A stretch of DNA of 64,000 nucleotides from Competibacter_A sp003527885 (GTDB taxonomy: Bacteria; Pseudomonadota; Gammaproteobacteria; Competibacterales; Competibacteraceae), in the NCBI GenBank assembly GCA_035442025.1, contig DAORPQ010000005.1:1-64000 (forward strand). Direction: 5' to 3'. A program made the position numbers and the translations under genes. Shown in pieces: positions 43,488 through 51,750 of this stretch; positions within the stretch are counted from its first letter, which is position 1, and every line of letters begins with the position of its first letter. The notes beneath the pieces were generated by a model, which saw only the letters and a list, made by a program, of their open reading frames with translations, did no database searches and was not told the origin of the DNA.

Positions 43488-44099
43488 ATGAACACCGCCA
43501 ATACCTCTGAAGTGGTCGTTTGGGATCCGCTGGTCCGCTTGTTTCACTGGGTTCTGGTGGCAGCGTTCTGCGCCGCTTATCTCACCGAAGGCGAACCGTT
43601 CGAGGCGATCCAGGATCAGCTAGATGGCGCGTGGCTGCAATCCGTCCATGTTTGGGCCGGCTATACCATCGCCGGATTGTTGCTGTTTCGGTTGGTCTGG
43701 GGTTTCGTCGGCCCACGCCACGCCCGTTTCGATGATTTCGTGCGCGACCCTCGGGTCACGTTCGCTTACGTCAAGCAGGTGCTGCTACTGCGCGCCCCGC
43801 GCCACCTGGGGCATAATCCCGCCGGCGGCGCGATGATCGTCATTTTACTCTTGAGCCTGACTGTCATCACGGCTTCCGGGCTGGCGCTGTACGGGGCCGA
43901 CAAGGGGCTGGGCCCTCTCGCCGGCCTGCTGGCGGATGCCGGCGATTCCACCATTCACACCCTTGAAGAGGTGCACGAGTTTTTTGCCAACTTCACCCTG
44001 CTGTTGGTCGCCGGACATCTTCTGGGCGTGATTTGGGAAAGCCTGTTGCACCGCGAAAATTTGGCGCTCGCCATGTTCACCGGCCGCAAACGGGCCTGA
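43488..44099 (+). CDS. Cytochrome b561-type membrane electron carrier
   Basis: This 203-residue protein has about four membrane helices with histidines placed as in bacterial cytochrome b561/hydrogenase-type b subunits: VRLFHWVLVAAFCAAYLTEG, SVHVWAGYTIAGLLLFRLVW, a helix after NPAGGAMIV, and HTLEEVHEFFANFTLLLVAG followed by HLLGVIWESL. These would hold two haem b groups across the membrane. ATG 43488 begins just before VVWDPLVRLFHW, the usual family start. It lies between two PepSY genes and upstream of a two-component pair, so it may carry electrons for, or be regulated by, that system. Confidence 0.9.
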   Translation: MNTANTSEVVVWDPLVRLFHWVLVAAFCAAYLTEGEPFEAIQDQLDGAWLQSVHVWAGYTIAGLLLFRLVWGFVGPRHARFDDFVRDPRVTFAYVKQVLLLRAPRHLGHNPAGGAMIVILLLSLTVITASGLALYGADKGLGPLAGLLADAGDSTIHTLEEVHEFFANFTLLLVAGHLLGVIWESLLHRENLALAMFTGRKRA

Positions 44100-44166
44100 G
44101 CGCGGCGCTTTATGACCTAGTTCTCGCTCGCCCTGTTTGTCGGTTCGCCAGCAAGGAGTGCTCGAC

Positions 44167-44487
44167 ATGTCGATACATCACCCGCAATACTTTGTTCTTG
44201 TCGTTCTACTGGCGGCAGGCCTGTTGGGAGCCGGTCAGGCGGCGGCCCGCTTCGACCATAATGAAATCCGCCGGCTGTATCGCGCCGGAACCATTTTGTC
44301 GCTGGACGCCATCGTCGCCAAGCACCGGCGCCGCTATCCCGGCGGCCAGTTGTTGGAAGCGGAGCTAGAATTCGAGCGAAACCGCTATGTGTACGACTTG
44401 AAGATTATCGACGACGACGGCGTGGTGCGCGAATTTGAATATGACGCCGCGAGCGGCGAGCTGTGGCACTTGGAAGATAAAAAATAG
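44167..44487 (+). CDS. Second periplasmic PepSY-domain protein
   Basis: This 106-residue protein begins with a signal peptide (about 1-27, ending GQAAA) and has one PepSY domain: EIRRLYRAGTILSLDAIVAK, GGQLLEAELEFERNRYVYDL and GVVREFEYDAASGELWHLE. ATG 44167 follows AAGGAG at good spacing and is preferred over 44137. It ends two bases before the response regulator gene. Proteins of this short type are often placed directly before OmpR/QseB-type two-component pairs and may modulate the sensor kinase in the periplasm. Confidence 0.85.
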   Translation: MSIHHPQYFVLVVLLAAGLLGAGQAAARFDHNEIRRLYRAGTILSLDAIVAKHRRRYPGGQLLEAELEFERNRYVYDLKIIDDDGVVREFEYDAASGELWHLEDKK

Positions 44488-44489
44488 CG

Positions 44490-45161
44490 ATGCGCTTGTT
44501 ACTGGTCGAAGACGATGCTCCGCTGGCCGGCCGCCTACGGATCGACTTGGAGCAGGCCGGGTACGCCGTCGATACGGTCGCCGACGGCGTGGAGGCCGAA
44601 TTTATGGGCTCATCCGAGCCTTATGACGTCGTGGTGCTGGATCTCGGCCTGCCCGGCCGCCCCGGTCTGGAGGTATTAAGCCACTGGCGCGCGGCCGACA
44701 ACCCAGTGCCGGTATTAATTCTGACGGCCCGGGATGCCTGGCACGAAAAAGTGGACGGTTTCAAGACCGGCGCCGACGACTATCTGGGCAAGCCCTTTCA
44801 TACCGCCGAGTTGGTCGCCCGGCTCCATGCGCTATTGCGGCGCAGCACGGCCCGGCCGAACGGCCCGCTCCGGGTCGCCGGCCTCGAATTGAACGAGGAG
44901 ACCCAAACCGTGCTCGTGCTGGCCACCGGCCAAGCGTTCGACCTGACCGGCACCGAGTTTCGTCTCCTGCGTTATTTCATGCTGCATCCCGGTCGCGTGT
45001 TGTCCAAAACGCGCCTGACCGAACACGTTTATGACTTCGAAAGCGAACGCGACAGCAATGTCCTGGAAGTTTACGTGAACCGGTTACGGCGCAAGCTCGG
45101 TCGCGATTCGATCGGCACGCGACGGGGCCAGGGCTACGTGTTCGGGACCGAAGCGCCGTGA
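44490..45161 (+). CDS. OmpR/PhoP-family response regulator
   Basis: This 223-residue regulator has a receiver (MRLLLVEDDAPLAGRLRIDL, phospho-acceptor Asp51 in VVVLDLGLPG, Lys in DDYLGKPF) and a winged-helix DNA-binding domain (about 125-220, with LTGTEFRLLRYFMLHPGRVL and SNVLEVYVNRLRRKLG). It resembles the QseB/PhoP/TctD group. Its stop overlaps the kinase GTG by four bases (GTGA). The tandem 11-bp repeat at the operon promoter is a plausible binding site, which would make the operon autoregulated. Confidence 0.92.
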   Translation: MRLLLVEDDAPLAGRLRIDLEQAGYAVDTVADGVEAEFMGSSEPYDVVVLDLGLPGRPGLEVLSHWRAADNPVPVLILTARDAWHEKVDGFKTGADDYLGKPFHTAELVARLHALLRRSTARPNGPLRVAGLELNEETQTVLVLATGQAFDLTGTEFRLLRYFMLHPGRVLSKTRLTEHVYDFESERDSNVLEVYVNRLRRKLGRDSIGTRRGQGYVFGTEAP

Positions 45162-46507
45162 GCTCGCTGCAAACCCGGTTGTCCGCCAGTTTGAGCGCCG
45201 GATTGGCCGCGCTGACCCTGTTGGTGCTCGCCGGCGGCTACTATTCCTTGCGGCGCGTCACCGAGGATTTCGTCGTCACCCGGCTGGAACATGATATGGA
45301 CACCGTGCTGTCGGCCTTGCAATTTGACGGTGCAGGCCGGCCTTTGTTGGCGACCGAACGGATAGGCGCCCCGTTCCACCAACCCTATTCAGGCCATTAC
45401 TACAAAATTGCAACCGCAAGCGGCGAACTCCGTTCCCGCTCCCTGTGGGATGACGACCTGCCGGCACTGCCGACCCTCAGCCACAACCATTCCACCCGAG
45501 CCTTCGCCGTGGGACCGCAGCACCAGCAGTTGCTGTTGGTCGGCCGCGCTTTTGAGCTCCGGGGTTTACCGGTCACCATCGTCGTCACCGAAGATTTCAC
45601 GCCGATGGATAAAGGGCTCAAGCGCTTGTTGTTGCAGTTTGGCCTGGTCGCATTAGGGTTGTTTGGCGCGCTGCTCCTGCTCCAGCGAATGATCGTGCAC
45701 AGGGGCTTGATGCCCTTGGATCAGGTCCGCCGCGAGCTGCCCCGCCTGGCGCGGGGCGAAATTTCCCAACTGTCGGTCGATGCCCCGGACGAGGTGCGTC
45801 CGCTCGTCGGCGAGCTCAACCGCTTGCTGGAGCTGATGAACCAGCGCCAACGACGCACCCGGCACGCTCTGGGTAACTTGGCTCACGCGTTGAAAACACC
45901 GCTAACCGCCCTGACCCAACTGACCGATCAACCTCCGACCGCCGACAATACCAGGGATTGGTGGCTGGATTTGCGCCAACAGCTCCAGCATATCCGCCGG
46001 TTGACCGAACGGGAATTGAAACGGGCGCGCATCGCCGGCGGCGGCACGCCCGGCCAACGGGTCTTGCTCACCCAAGAGATCATCGATCTGACCGACACGT
46101 TGCGCCGCATCCACCGCGACTGCTCGCTGCATTTCGAACTGCGGGTGCCGTCGGACAGCGTCTTTCCCGGCGACCGTGACGATCTGCTGGAACTGCTCGG
46201 CAACCTGCTCGACAACGCCTGTCAATGGGCCCGGCAGCGGGTCTTGTTGACCGCGAACACCGATGCCGGAGGGTTGTGGCTGCAAGTCGAGGACGACGGC
46301 CCCGGCTGCCCGCCGGATCAACTGGAGCTACTGCGGCAGCGGGGAACCCGGATCGACGAGTCCCGCGCCGGCTACGGCCTGGGTTTGGCCATCATCAGCG
46401 ATATCGTCGCCCAGTACGGCGGCACCTTGCGGTTGGGCCGTTCCGAAACCCTGGGCGGCTTGCTGGCCGAGGTGGCGCTGCCCCACTCGCCCAGCGGACG
46501 GGTTTGA
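45158..46507 (+). CDS. PhoQ/QseC-type sensor histidine kinase
   Basis: This 449-residue kinase starts at GTG 45158. It has membrane helices at about 10-30 and 150-172, a periplasmic sensor region between them, a HAMP-like linker, the phospho-acceptor His in RHALGNLAHALKTPLTALTQ (the HALKTPL form typical of PhoQ-like kinases), and HATPase elements LLGNLLDNACQWAR, VEDDGPGCPPDQ and GYGLGLAIISDIVAQYGG. The signal is unknown. Two PepSY proteins and a b561 in the same operon suggest it monitors the envelope or its redox state. Confidence 0.92.
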   Translation: MSSLQTRLSASLSAGLAALTLLVLAGGYYSLRRVTEDFVVTRLEHDMDTVLSALQFDGAGRPLLATERIGAPFHQPYSGHYYKIATASGELRSRSLWDDDLPALPTLSHNHSTRAFAVGPQHQQLLLVGRAFELRGLPVTIVVTEDFTPMDKGLKRLLLQFGLVALGLFGALLLLQRMIVHRGLMPLDQVRRELPRLARGEISQLSVDAPDEVRPLVGELNRLLELMNQRQRRTRHALGNLAHALKTPLTALTQLTDQPPTADNTRDWWLDLRQQLQHIRRLTERELKRARIAGGGTPGQRVLLTQEIIDLTDTLRRIHRDCSLHFELRVPSDSVFPGDRDDLLELLGNLLDNACQWARQRVLLTANTDAGGLWLQVEDDGPGCPPDQLELLRQRGTRIDESRAGYGLGLAIISDIVAQYGGTLRLGRSETLGGLLAEVALPHSPSGRV

Positions 46508-46578
46508 CCCAACCCCGCATCGCTCTTTCAACCGGGCGAGGCCTTGGGGCCTGCCACCGCCGTGGATGCCGCCGAGCG

Positions 46579-48054
46579 TCAGCCGCCCTGTCCGACCCTC
46601 ACCACCTTGATCATGTTGGTGCCACCGGACACGCCGACCGGAACGCCGGCGCTGAACACCACGATCTCGCCCTCACGCACCATGCTCTTGTTGAGCAGAA
46701 ATTCGGTGGCGGCGCTGAGCAAATCGTCCACCGAACTGACGACGGCCCCCAGCTGTAAGGGCGTCACCCCCCAAATCAGCGCCAGCTTGCGCAGGGTGCC
46801 GAGCTTCGAGCTGAAAGCGATCAATGGCGCCACCGGCCGGAATTTGGCCAAGCCCAAGACGCTGGAACCGCTGTTGGTGAAACCGACCAGATAGCGGGCG
46901 CGCACTTTTTCCACCAAATCTACCGTGGCGAAATGCACGGCGTCTTCGACCCGCTGGCCTGCCTTGGCCAGCAGCTCCTCCTGCGTCAGCACGCTCTTGT
47001 GCATCAGCGCCTTGAAAATATCGCTGCCTTCGACGCTCAGAGCGATGTTCTTCATCATCCGCACCGCCGCGACCGGATACTGGCCGGCGGCGGTTTCCGC
47101 CGACAGCATCACCGCATCGGTGCCATCCAGGATCGCGTTGGCCACGTCGTTGGCCTCGGCGCGGGTCGGCCGGGGATTGTTGATCATGGACTCCAGCATT
47201 TGCGTGGCGGTGATGACCGGTTTTCCGGCGATGTTGCAAAAGCGGATGATGGTCTTCTGCATCAGCGGCACCTCCTGCGGCGAGGTTTCCACCCCCAGAT
47301 CGCCGCGCGCCACCATGATCGCGTCAGCCACGGCGATGATGCCATCAATATGCTTGAAGGCCTCGGGCTTCTCGATCTTGGCGATGATCGGAATCTTGCG
47401 GCCGTAAGTGCTCAACATGAAATCGATCAGTTCCTTGACATCCTCGGCGTCCCGCACGAACGACAGCGCCACGTAATCCAAGCCGTGCTCGTAGGCGAAC
47501 TGTAAATCGGCCCGATCCTTGTCGGTGATGGCCGAAATCTTCAGCTTGACGTTGGGCAGGTTGACGCCCTTGCGCGGTTTCAGCCGGCCACCGTTGACCA
47601 CTCGGGTCAAGAGCTCGTGGCCTTCGATCCGCTCGACGGTCAGCTCGAACAGCCCGTCGTCGATCAAGATGCGGTCACCGGGTTTGACCTCTTCGTGCAG
47701 GCTGCGATGGTCGATGGCGATTTTCTTGACCCCACCGTGAATGCCGCCGATCAGGTCGTCGGTGGTCAGCACCAGTATCTCGCCGGTAGCGACTTCCAGA
47801 AACTCGCCCTCCAACTGGCCGAGCCGGATTTTCGGCCCCTGCAAATCCTGAAAAATGGCGATGTATCGGTTCAGTTTCTGTGCGGTCTCCCGCACCAGTC
47901 GCACGGACAGGGCATGATCCTCGTGCGTGCCGTGAGAAAAATTCAACCGGATCACGTCGGCGCCTTCCACCAGCAAGCCTTCGATGACTTCAGGATTTCG
48001 AGAATTCGGCCCCAATGTCGCCACGATCTTGGTGAACTTCATCACTTTCGCCAT
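46579..48054 (-). CDS. pyk: Pyruvate kinase
   Basis: This 491-residue enzyme transfers phosphate from phosphoenolpyruvate to ADP in the last step of glycolysis. Visible motifs are TKIVATLGPNSRNPEVIEGL, the RLNFSHGTHEDH loop, IFQDLQGPKIRLG, the catalytic KIEKPEAFKHID (active-site Lys), VARGDLGVETSPQEVPLMQK and the MLESMINNPRPTRAEANDVA signature. The C-terminal allosteric domain is complete. ATG 48054 is the only sensible start. It is divergent from the GH57 glycosidase gene. Confidence 0.96.
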   Translation of the reverse strand: MAKVMKFTKIVATLGPNSRNPEVIEGLLVEGADVIRLNFSHGTHEDHALSVRLVRETAQKLNRYIAIFQDLQGPKIRLGQLEGEFLEVATGEILVLTTDDLIGGIHGGVKKIAIDHRSLHEEVKPGDRILIDDGLFELTVERIEGHELLTRVVNGGRLKPRKGVNLPNVKLKISAITDKDRADLQFAYEHGLDYVALSFVRDAEDVKELIDFMLSTYGRKIPIIAKIEKPEAFKHIDGIIAVADAIMVARGDLGVETSPQEVPLMQKTIIRFCNIAGKPVITATQMLESMINNPRPTRAEANDVANAILDGTDAVMLSAETAAGQYPVAAVRMMKNIALSVEGSDIFKALMHKSVLTQEELLAKAGQRVEDAVHFATVDLVEKVRARYLVGFTNSGSSVLGLAKFRPVAPLIAFSSKLGTLRKLALIWGVTPLQLGAVVSSVDDLLSAATEFLLNKSMVREGEIVVFSAGVPVGVSGGTNMIKVVRVGQGG

Positions 48055-48251
48055 GCTCGGTATCGCCCCCTAGCCGGAACGGTTCTCAAACCAAAACAAT
48101 CAGGTGGTTATCATTATCGCCATCATCCAGTGTAAAGGATGCGGCGGCTTCCCTCAAAACCCGTTCAGCGGCAACCGGGTTTATCTGGCGTTAAAGCGGC
48201 AATTCCCGCCAGCCGGATTAAACTGATAGCGATAATTTTAAAAGCCTGCCC

Positions 48252-48281
48252 CCCCTTCGCTTTCCCCGGAAGGCGAAGGGG
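48252..48281 (+). promoter_or_regulatory. Strong hairpin in the leader of the GH57 gene
   Basis: A 30-base near-perfect inverted repeat (CCCCTTCGC paired with GCGAAGGGG, extended inward by a G-T pair and four more pairs) lies 15 bases before the GAGGAG ribosome site and 26 bases before ATG 48308. No T-tract follows on the plus strand. It could stabilise the message or control access to the ribosome site. Confidence 0.6.
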
Positions 48282-48296
48282 ATGGCGAACCCACGC

Positions 48297-48302
48297 GAGG
48301 AG
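48297..48302 (+). promoter_or_regulatory. Ribosome-binding site of the GH57 gene
   Basis: GAGGAG lies five bases before ATG 48308, which fixes the start of the glycosidase. Confidence 0.6.
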
Positions 48303-48307
48303 TTTCG

Positions 48308-50437
48308 ATGACCGAGGTATTTACCCGCATTTTGCGAATCGACCTGCCCGAGACACTGCAATGCGACGAATCCGGCAAAAATCCGGCTTTCAGCATCAGT
48401 TTCGTCACCGACGGCTCAGTACCCTTTCCGCAATTGATCCTGCACGCGCAAGACGGCCAGCACCTGTTCAAGGACGCCGCGATCCAGGCCAGCGTCGGAA
48501 CCGGGGCCGAATACCTTTACACGGTCAGCATCCCCGCCGGCTCGCTGCGCTCGGGCGAGATCAAAGTGCAGGCGGAAGGGTGTCGCAAGGCCGACCTCAA
48601 CCAAGCCGGCGGCGGCGACTGGATCAAGAGCTTCGGCCAGTTGCGCATCGCGCCGGGGGCCAAACCGGCGCCGGCTATCCGGGTCGCAAGCGGTTCCGGC
48701 GATACGGCGGTCAAGCTGTATTTCGGCATCCACAAGCACATGCACCAACCGTACTACAACGCGGTCGACCAGCGGTATTGGGACGGCGAGAAGGATTCGA
48801 TCTTCGGCGCGCGCGGCGGACCCTACACCCATTTCATCCCGACCGCCGTGCGCCAGTACGCCGAGGGCGGCCTGCCCCACGCCGGTTTATCGACCAGTTG
48901 GAGCGGGTCGCTGATCGAACAGCTCAACCGCTGCGCCGCCGAAGGGCTGTGCGGTGGCCGTTTCGGCGGCTGGAATAACGAGCTGCGCGCCGTCGCCCAG
49001 GAAAAAACCGCCCTCGGTCACCCGCGGGTGGATTTCAGCGCCTTTGGCTTCTTCCATCCGCTGATGGCGCTGATCCCGGATCGAGACATCGTCAAGCAGG
49101 TGGAATGGCATCGCGGCATCATCCGCGCCGCCTTCGGCATCGAGGCCTCCAGCGTGATGTTTCCGCCGGAAACCGCCTTTCATGTCCGCATGATTCCGGC
49201 GCTGAATCAGGCCGGCGTCAAAGCGGTGATTTACGATTCGATCCACCGCTTCCGGGCCTGCCGCGATTATCCCTACGCCGGCATCGACGAAGGCATGTTG
49301 CCGCCCAACCCCGCCGAGCAGGTCAACCCGCCGGTCAACGACTGGCTGCAACTGCGCAACATCTGGGCCGGCTCCAAGATTTCCCCCAGCCTGCTCAGGC
49401 CGGAATACGCTCGCTACGAAGACCCGGACGGCAAGCTTCACCAGATCATCGTGGTGCCGGCGGAACGCTACATCGGCAACGAAGACGCGCGCGGCGGTTT
49501 CGGGGCCTTGCAATATCCCGATGTACTCAGCCAAGTTTATAACTCGATTGTCGATACCGGCGCGTTCGACCCGCGACATCCGCCGTTTTTCCTGCTGCAT
49601 TCCGACGGCGACAACCACGGTGGCGGCGCTGACAGCTACTACAACCACAACACCGGCCAACTGGTGCAGTGGTTGCAGGGCGACCCGCGTTTCGAGCTGA
49701 CCACGGTGCACGACTACCTGGACCGCTTCCCGCCCGATCCCAGCCAAGCGGCGCACGTCGAACCCGGCTCCTGGAGCGGCGCGGACAACGGCGACCCGCA
49801 GTTCATGAAGTGGTTCAGCCGTTACGACCAGCCCTATTCGCCCGATCTGAACTCCTGGGCGGTGCTGACCGCGTTTCAGAACGTGGTGCACACGATGGAA
49901 GACGCCTATCCCGGCAAGCCGTGGCTGGATGATGTGACCCGGCTGCTGCTGACCGCCGAAACCAGTTGCTACTGGTATTGGACCGGCCAGCACATCTGGG
50001 ATCAGCAGGTCACCGATGCCGCCAACGCCGGCTACGGCAGAGTGAAAAGCGAGGTGGACGCCCTGCTCTCCTCCGGCCAGGACCGCACTGGCCCCACCAT
50101 CTTCGCGCCGTGGGTCACGCCGGAAAATCCGGGCGGCAAGCGCTGGGGCCAAGGCTGCCTGCTCGATGCGCCACGCGAAGGCACGGTGCACACCTTCGTC
50201 TACGACATCACCGGCCTGAAACGGGTGACGCTGGTCTTGCGCGCGGCCTCCGGCGAAACCCGCATTGAAATGAGCGATCACGGTCCCTATCCGTCGCAAA
50301 CCGGCGCGGCCGTCACCGCCCATTACTTTACCGCCCAGTTACCGGTCGGCGCGGGCGACGTGCGCTATTACATCGAGGCGGAGGACGGTAAAGGCAACGT
50401 TTCGCGCGGGGCTCTGGAGCGAATGTATTTGGCCTAA
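48308..50437 (+). CDS. Glycoside hydrolase family 57 protein
   Basis: This 709-residue protein has a beta-rich N-terminal domain (about 1-130), a GH57-type barrel (about 135-560) and a C-terminal fibronectin-like domain (about 630-705). GH57 motif 1 is seen as IHKHMHQP (144-148), and later FPPETAFHVRMIPALNQAGV and the Asp-rich LLHSDGDNHGGGADSYYNHN are typical of the family. GH57 enzymes act on alpha-glucans as amylases, 4-alpha-glucanotransferases or branching enzymes. No signal peptide is present, so it is cytoplasmic and may handle storage glucan, consistent with the neighbouring pyk. The exact reaction is not determined by these motifs. Confidence 0.88.
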   Translation: MTEVFTRILRIDLPETLQCDESGKNPAFSISFVTDGSVPFPQLILHAQDGQHLFKDAAIQASVGTGAEYLYTVSIPAGSLRSGEIKVQAEGCRKADLNQAGGGDWIKSFGQLRIAPGAKPAPAIRVASGSGDTAVKLYFGIHKHMHQPYYNAVDQRYWDGEKDSIFGARGGPYTHFIPTAVRQYAEGGLPHAGLSTSWSGSLIEQLNRCAAEGLCGGRFGGWNNELRAVAQEKTALGHPRVDFSAFGFFHPLMALIPDRDIVKQVEWHRGIIRAAFGIEASSVMFPPETAFHVRMIPALNQAGVKAVIYDSIHRFRACRDYPYAGIDEGMLPPNPAEQVNPPVNDWLQLRNIWAGSKISPSLLRPEYARYEDPDGKLHQIIVVPAERYIGNEDARGGFGALQYPDVLSQVYNSIVDTGAFDPRHPPFFLLHSDGDNHGGGADSYYNHNTGQLVQWLQGDPRFELTTVHDYLDRFPPDPSQAAHVEPGSWSGADNGDPQFMKWFSRYDQPYSPDLNSWAVLTAFQNVVHTMEDAYPGKPWLDDVTRLLLTAETSCYWYWTGQHIWDQQVTDAANAGYGRVKSEVDALLSSGQDRTGPTIFAPWVTPENPGGKRWGQGCLLDAPREGTVHTFVYDITGLKRVTLVLRAASGETRIEMSDHGPYPSQTGAAVTAHYFTAQLPVGAGDVRYYIEAEDGKGNVSRGALERMYLA

Positions 50438-50508
50438 ATCCAGCAGCCTAACCTCAAGGCGCACTAAATTTACCCCTCCGGCCTTGTTCCGAATCTCATC
50501 CAACAGCC

Positions 50509-50539
50509 GCCCGTTCCATCGCTGGAACGGGCTTTGCTT
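50509..50539 (+). terminator. Rho-independent terminator after the GH57 gene
   Basis: A perfect 10-bp stem (GCCCGTTCCA and TGGAACGGGC, loop TCGC) is followed directly by TTTGCTT. It lies 71 bases after the GH57 stop and before the next gene in the same direction. Confidence 0.75.
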
Positions 50540-50610
50540 AAACCCGATGGAGCCGAGCCATTGCTTGAGCCGAGCCTACGCCATACGTTCTCCACCCAGA
50601 GGAACCCAGC

Positions 50611-51453
50611 ATGGCAACCGAGTATTACTTGGATAATATCGATCTGAAAAACGGTGCAAAGCCGCTGACGGCGGCCTGTGTCCCCAACGGTTTTAAAGCT
50701 GGAGACAAAGCCAACATCATCCTGTTCCTGCACGGCACCGGACAAGCCTCTATCCGAGATTACTTCCAGCAGCCCGATCACGACTTGCAGACCGTTTTGG
50801 ACAGTCCAAATCCCGTCAAACACGTTATTTTGATCGCTCCGACTCTTTCCAACGGCGCGCAGGGCGGTAATTTGGGTGGCGACGAGGCAGACACTATCCC
50901 CAAAAACGCCTTGCAATGGTATTTACCCCTAGTATCGGCGGAACTGCAAAAACAAAAACCCAACCCGCCGATCCCCGAATTCGACACCTCGGATAAGGTT
51001 GGCACACTAGTATTGGCGGCTCACTCCGGCGGCGGCAAGGTCATGCTCGCCCTGGCGCGCACCCGAGGCGCGGATAAATACGCCGACAAGATCGTGGAAT
51101 GCTGGGGGTTCGATTGCTTGTATGGCCAAGCCAATGGCCCTCTATCGACACCGACACCCGCGCCGGAGCCCAAAGCGCCACAGCCAACATGGACCGCTTG
51201 GGAGAGCAAGAACAAAGCACATCGGGAGATGCTCTGGGCGAACTGGCTACGCGATAACAGCAGTGTGGGGTTTTTTCTGTATTGTGCGTCTGGCCAGCGC
51301 GGCGGCGGCACCGCGACCCGTTCCAGCAACCTCGACAAGCTGGCGAAGCGGCGTAACCTGACCCAAGCGCACCTCGTTTTCGATCCCTCGGCAACTCACG
51401 ATGGCATCATCAAACCCCGCTTCGTCGAACGATTGGCAGCGTTGAGCCCCTAA
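50611..51453 (+). CDS. Putative alpha/beta hydrolase
   Basis: This 280-residue protein has the layout of an alpha/beta hydrolase: an oxyanion strand NIILFLHGTGQASIRD, a nucleophile elbow TLVLAAHSGGGKVMLAL (Ser139 in H-S-G-G), and a late histidine in FDPSATHDGII as the possible catalytic base. No signal peptide is seen. The central part (AQGGNLGGDEADTIPKNALQ) is not typical of well-known lipases or esterases, so the substrate is unknown. It stands alone between the GH57 terminator and alaC. Its AT-richer codons and short spacer sequences differ slightly from the surroundings. Confidence 0.7.
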   Translation: MATEYYLDNIDLKNGAKPLTAACVPNGFKAGDKANIILFLHGTGQASIRDYFQQPDHDLQTVLDSPNPVKHVILIAPTLSNGAQGGNLGGDEADTIPKNALQWYLPLVSAELQKQKPNPPIPEFDTSDKVGTLVLAAHSGGGKVMLALARTRGADKYADKIVECWGFDCLYGQANGPLSTPTPAPEPKAPQPTWTAWESKNKAHREMLWANWLRDNSSVGFFLYCASGQRGGGTATRSSNLDKLAKRRNLTQAHLVFDPSATHDGIIKPRFVERLAALSP

Positions 51454-51750
51454 CGAACCGAGCGCCAGCACCGCTCGACAGGCGGGATAGCAACCCAAAA
51501 AGTCCCCCAGGGCCTGCCGGCCGAATGGGCTGAGAAGAGGTTTCACGCGCTCGCGGCCAGGACGCAACCCGCCAACGATGAAGCCGGAAAATAATCTGAT
51601 TTTCGATTGAACCGCCCCACTCCCACCAGTAGACTGTTGGGTTCAACTGGCAATATTTGCTTTCCCACCGGTCTTGCCAGTCGGCCTCCAGCCCCGGTAT
51701 GTCTCACCTGGGCAGAGACCTTCGCGACCCCAGCTTTCGGTAACGCCATC
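51454..51750 (+). other. Upstream region of alaC with alternative starts
   Basis: This roughly 297-base stretch has no convincing separate gene. An open frame from TTG 51607 runs into alaC, but its first 48 codons do not look like an aminotransferase and homologues begin close to the RLPPYVF motif. I see no clear riboswitch or hairpin-plus-T terminator. Confidence 0.45.
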
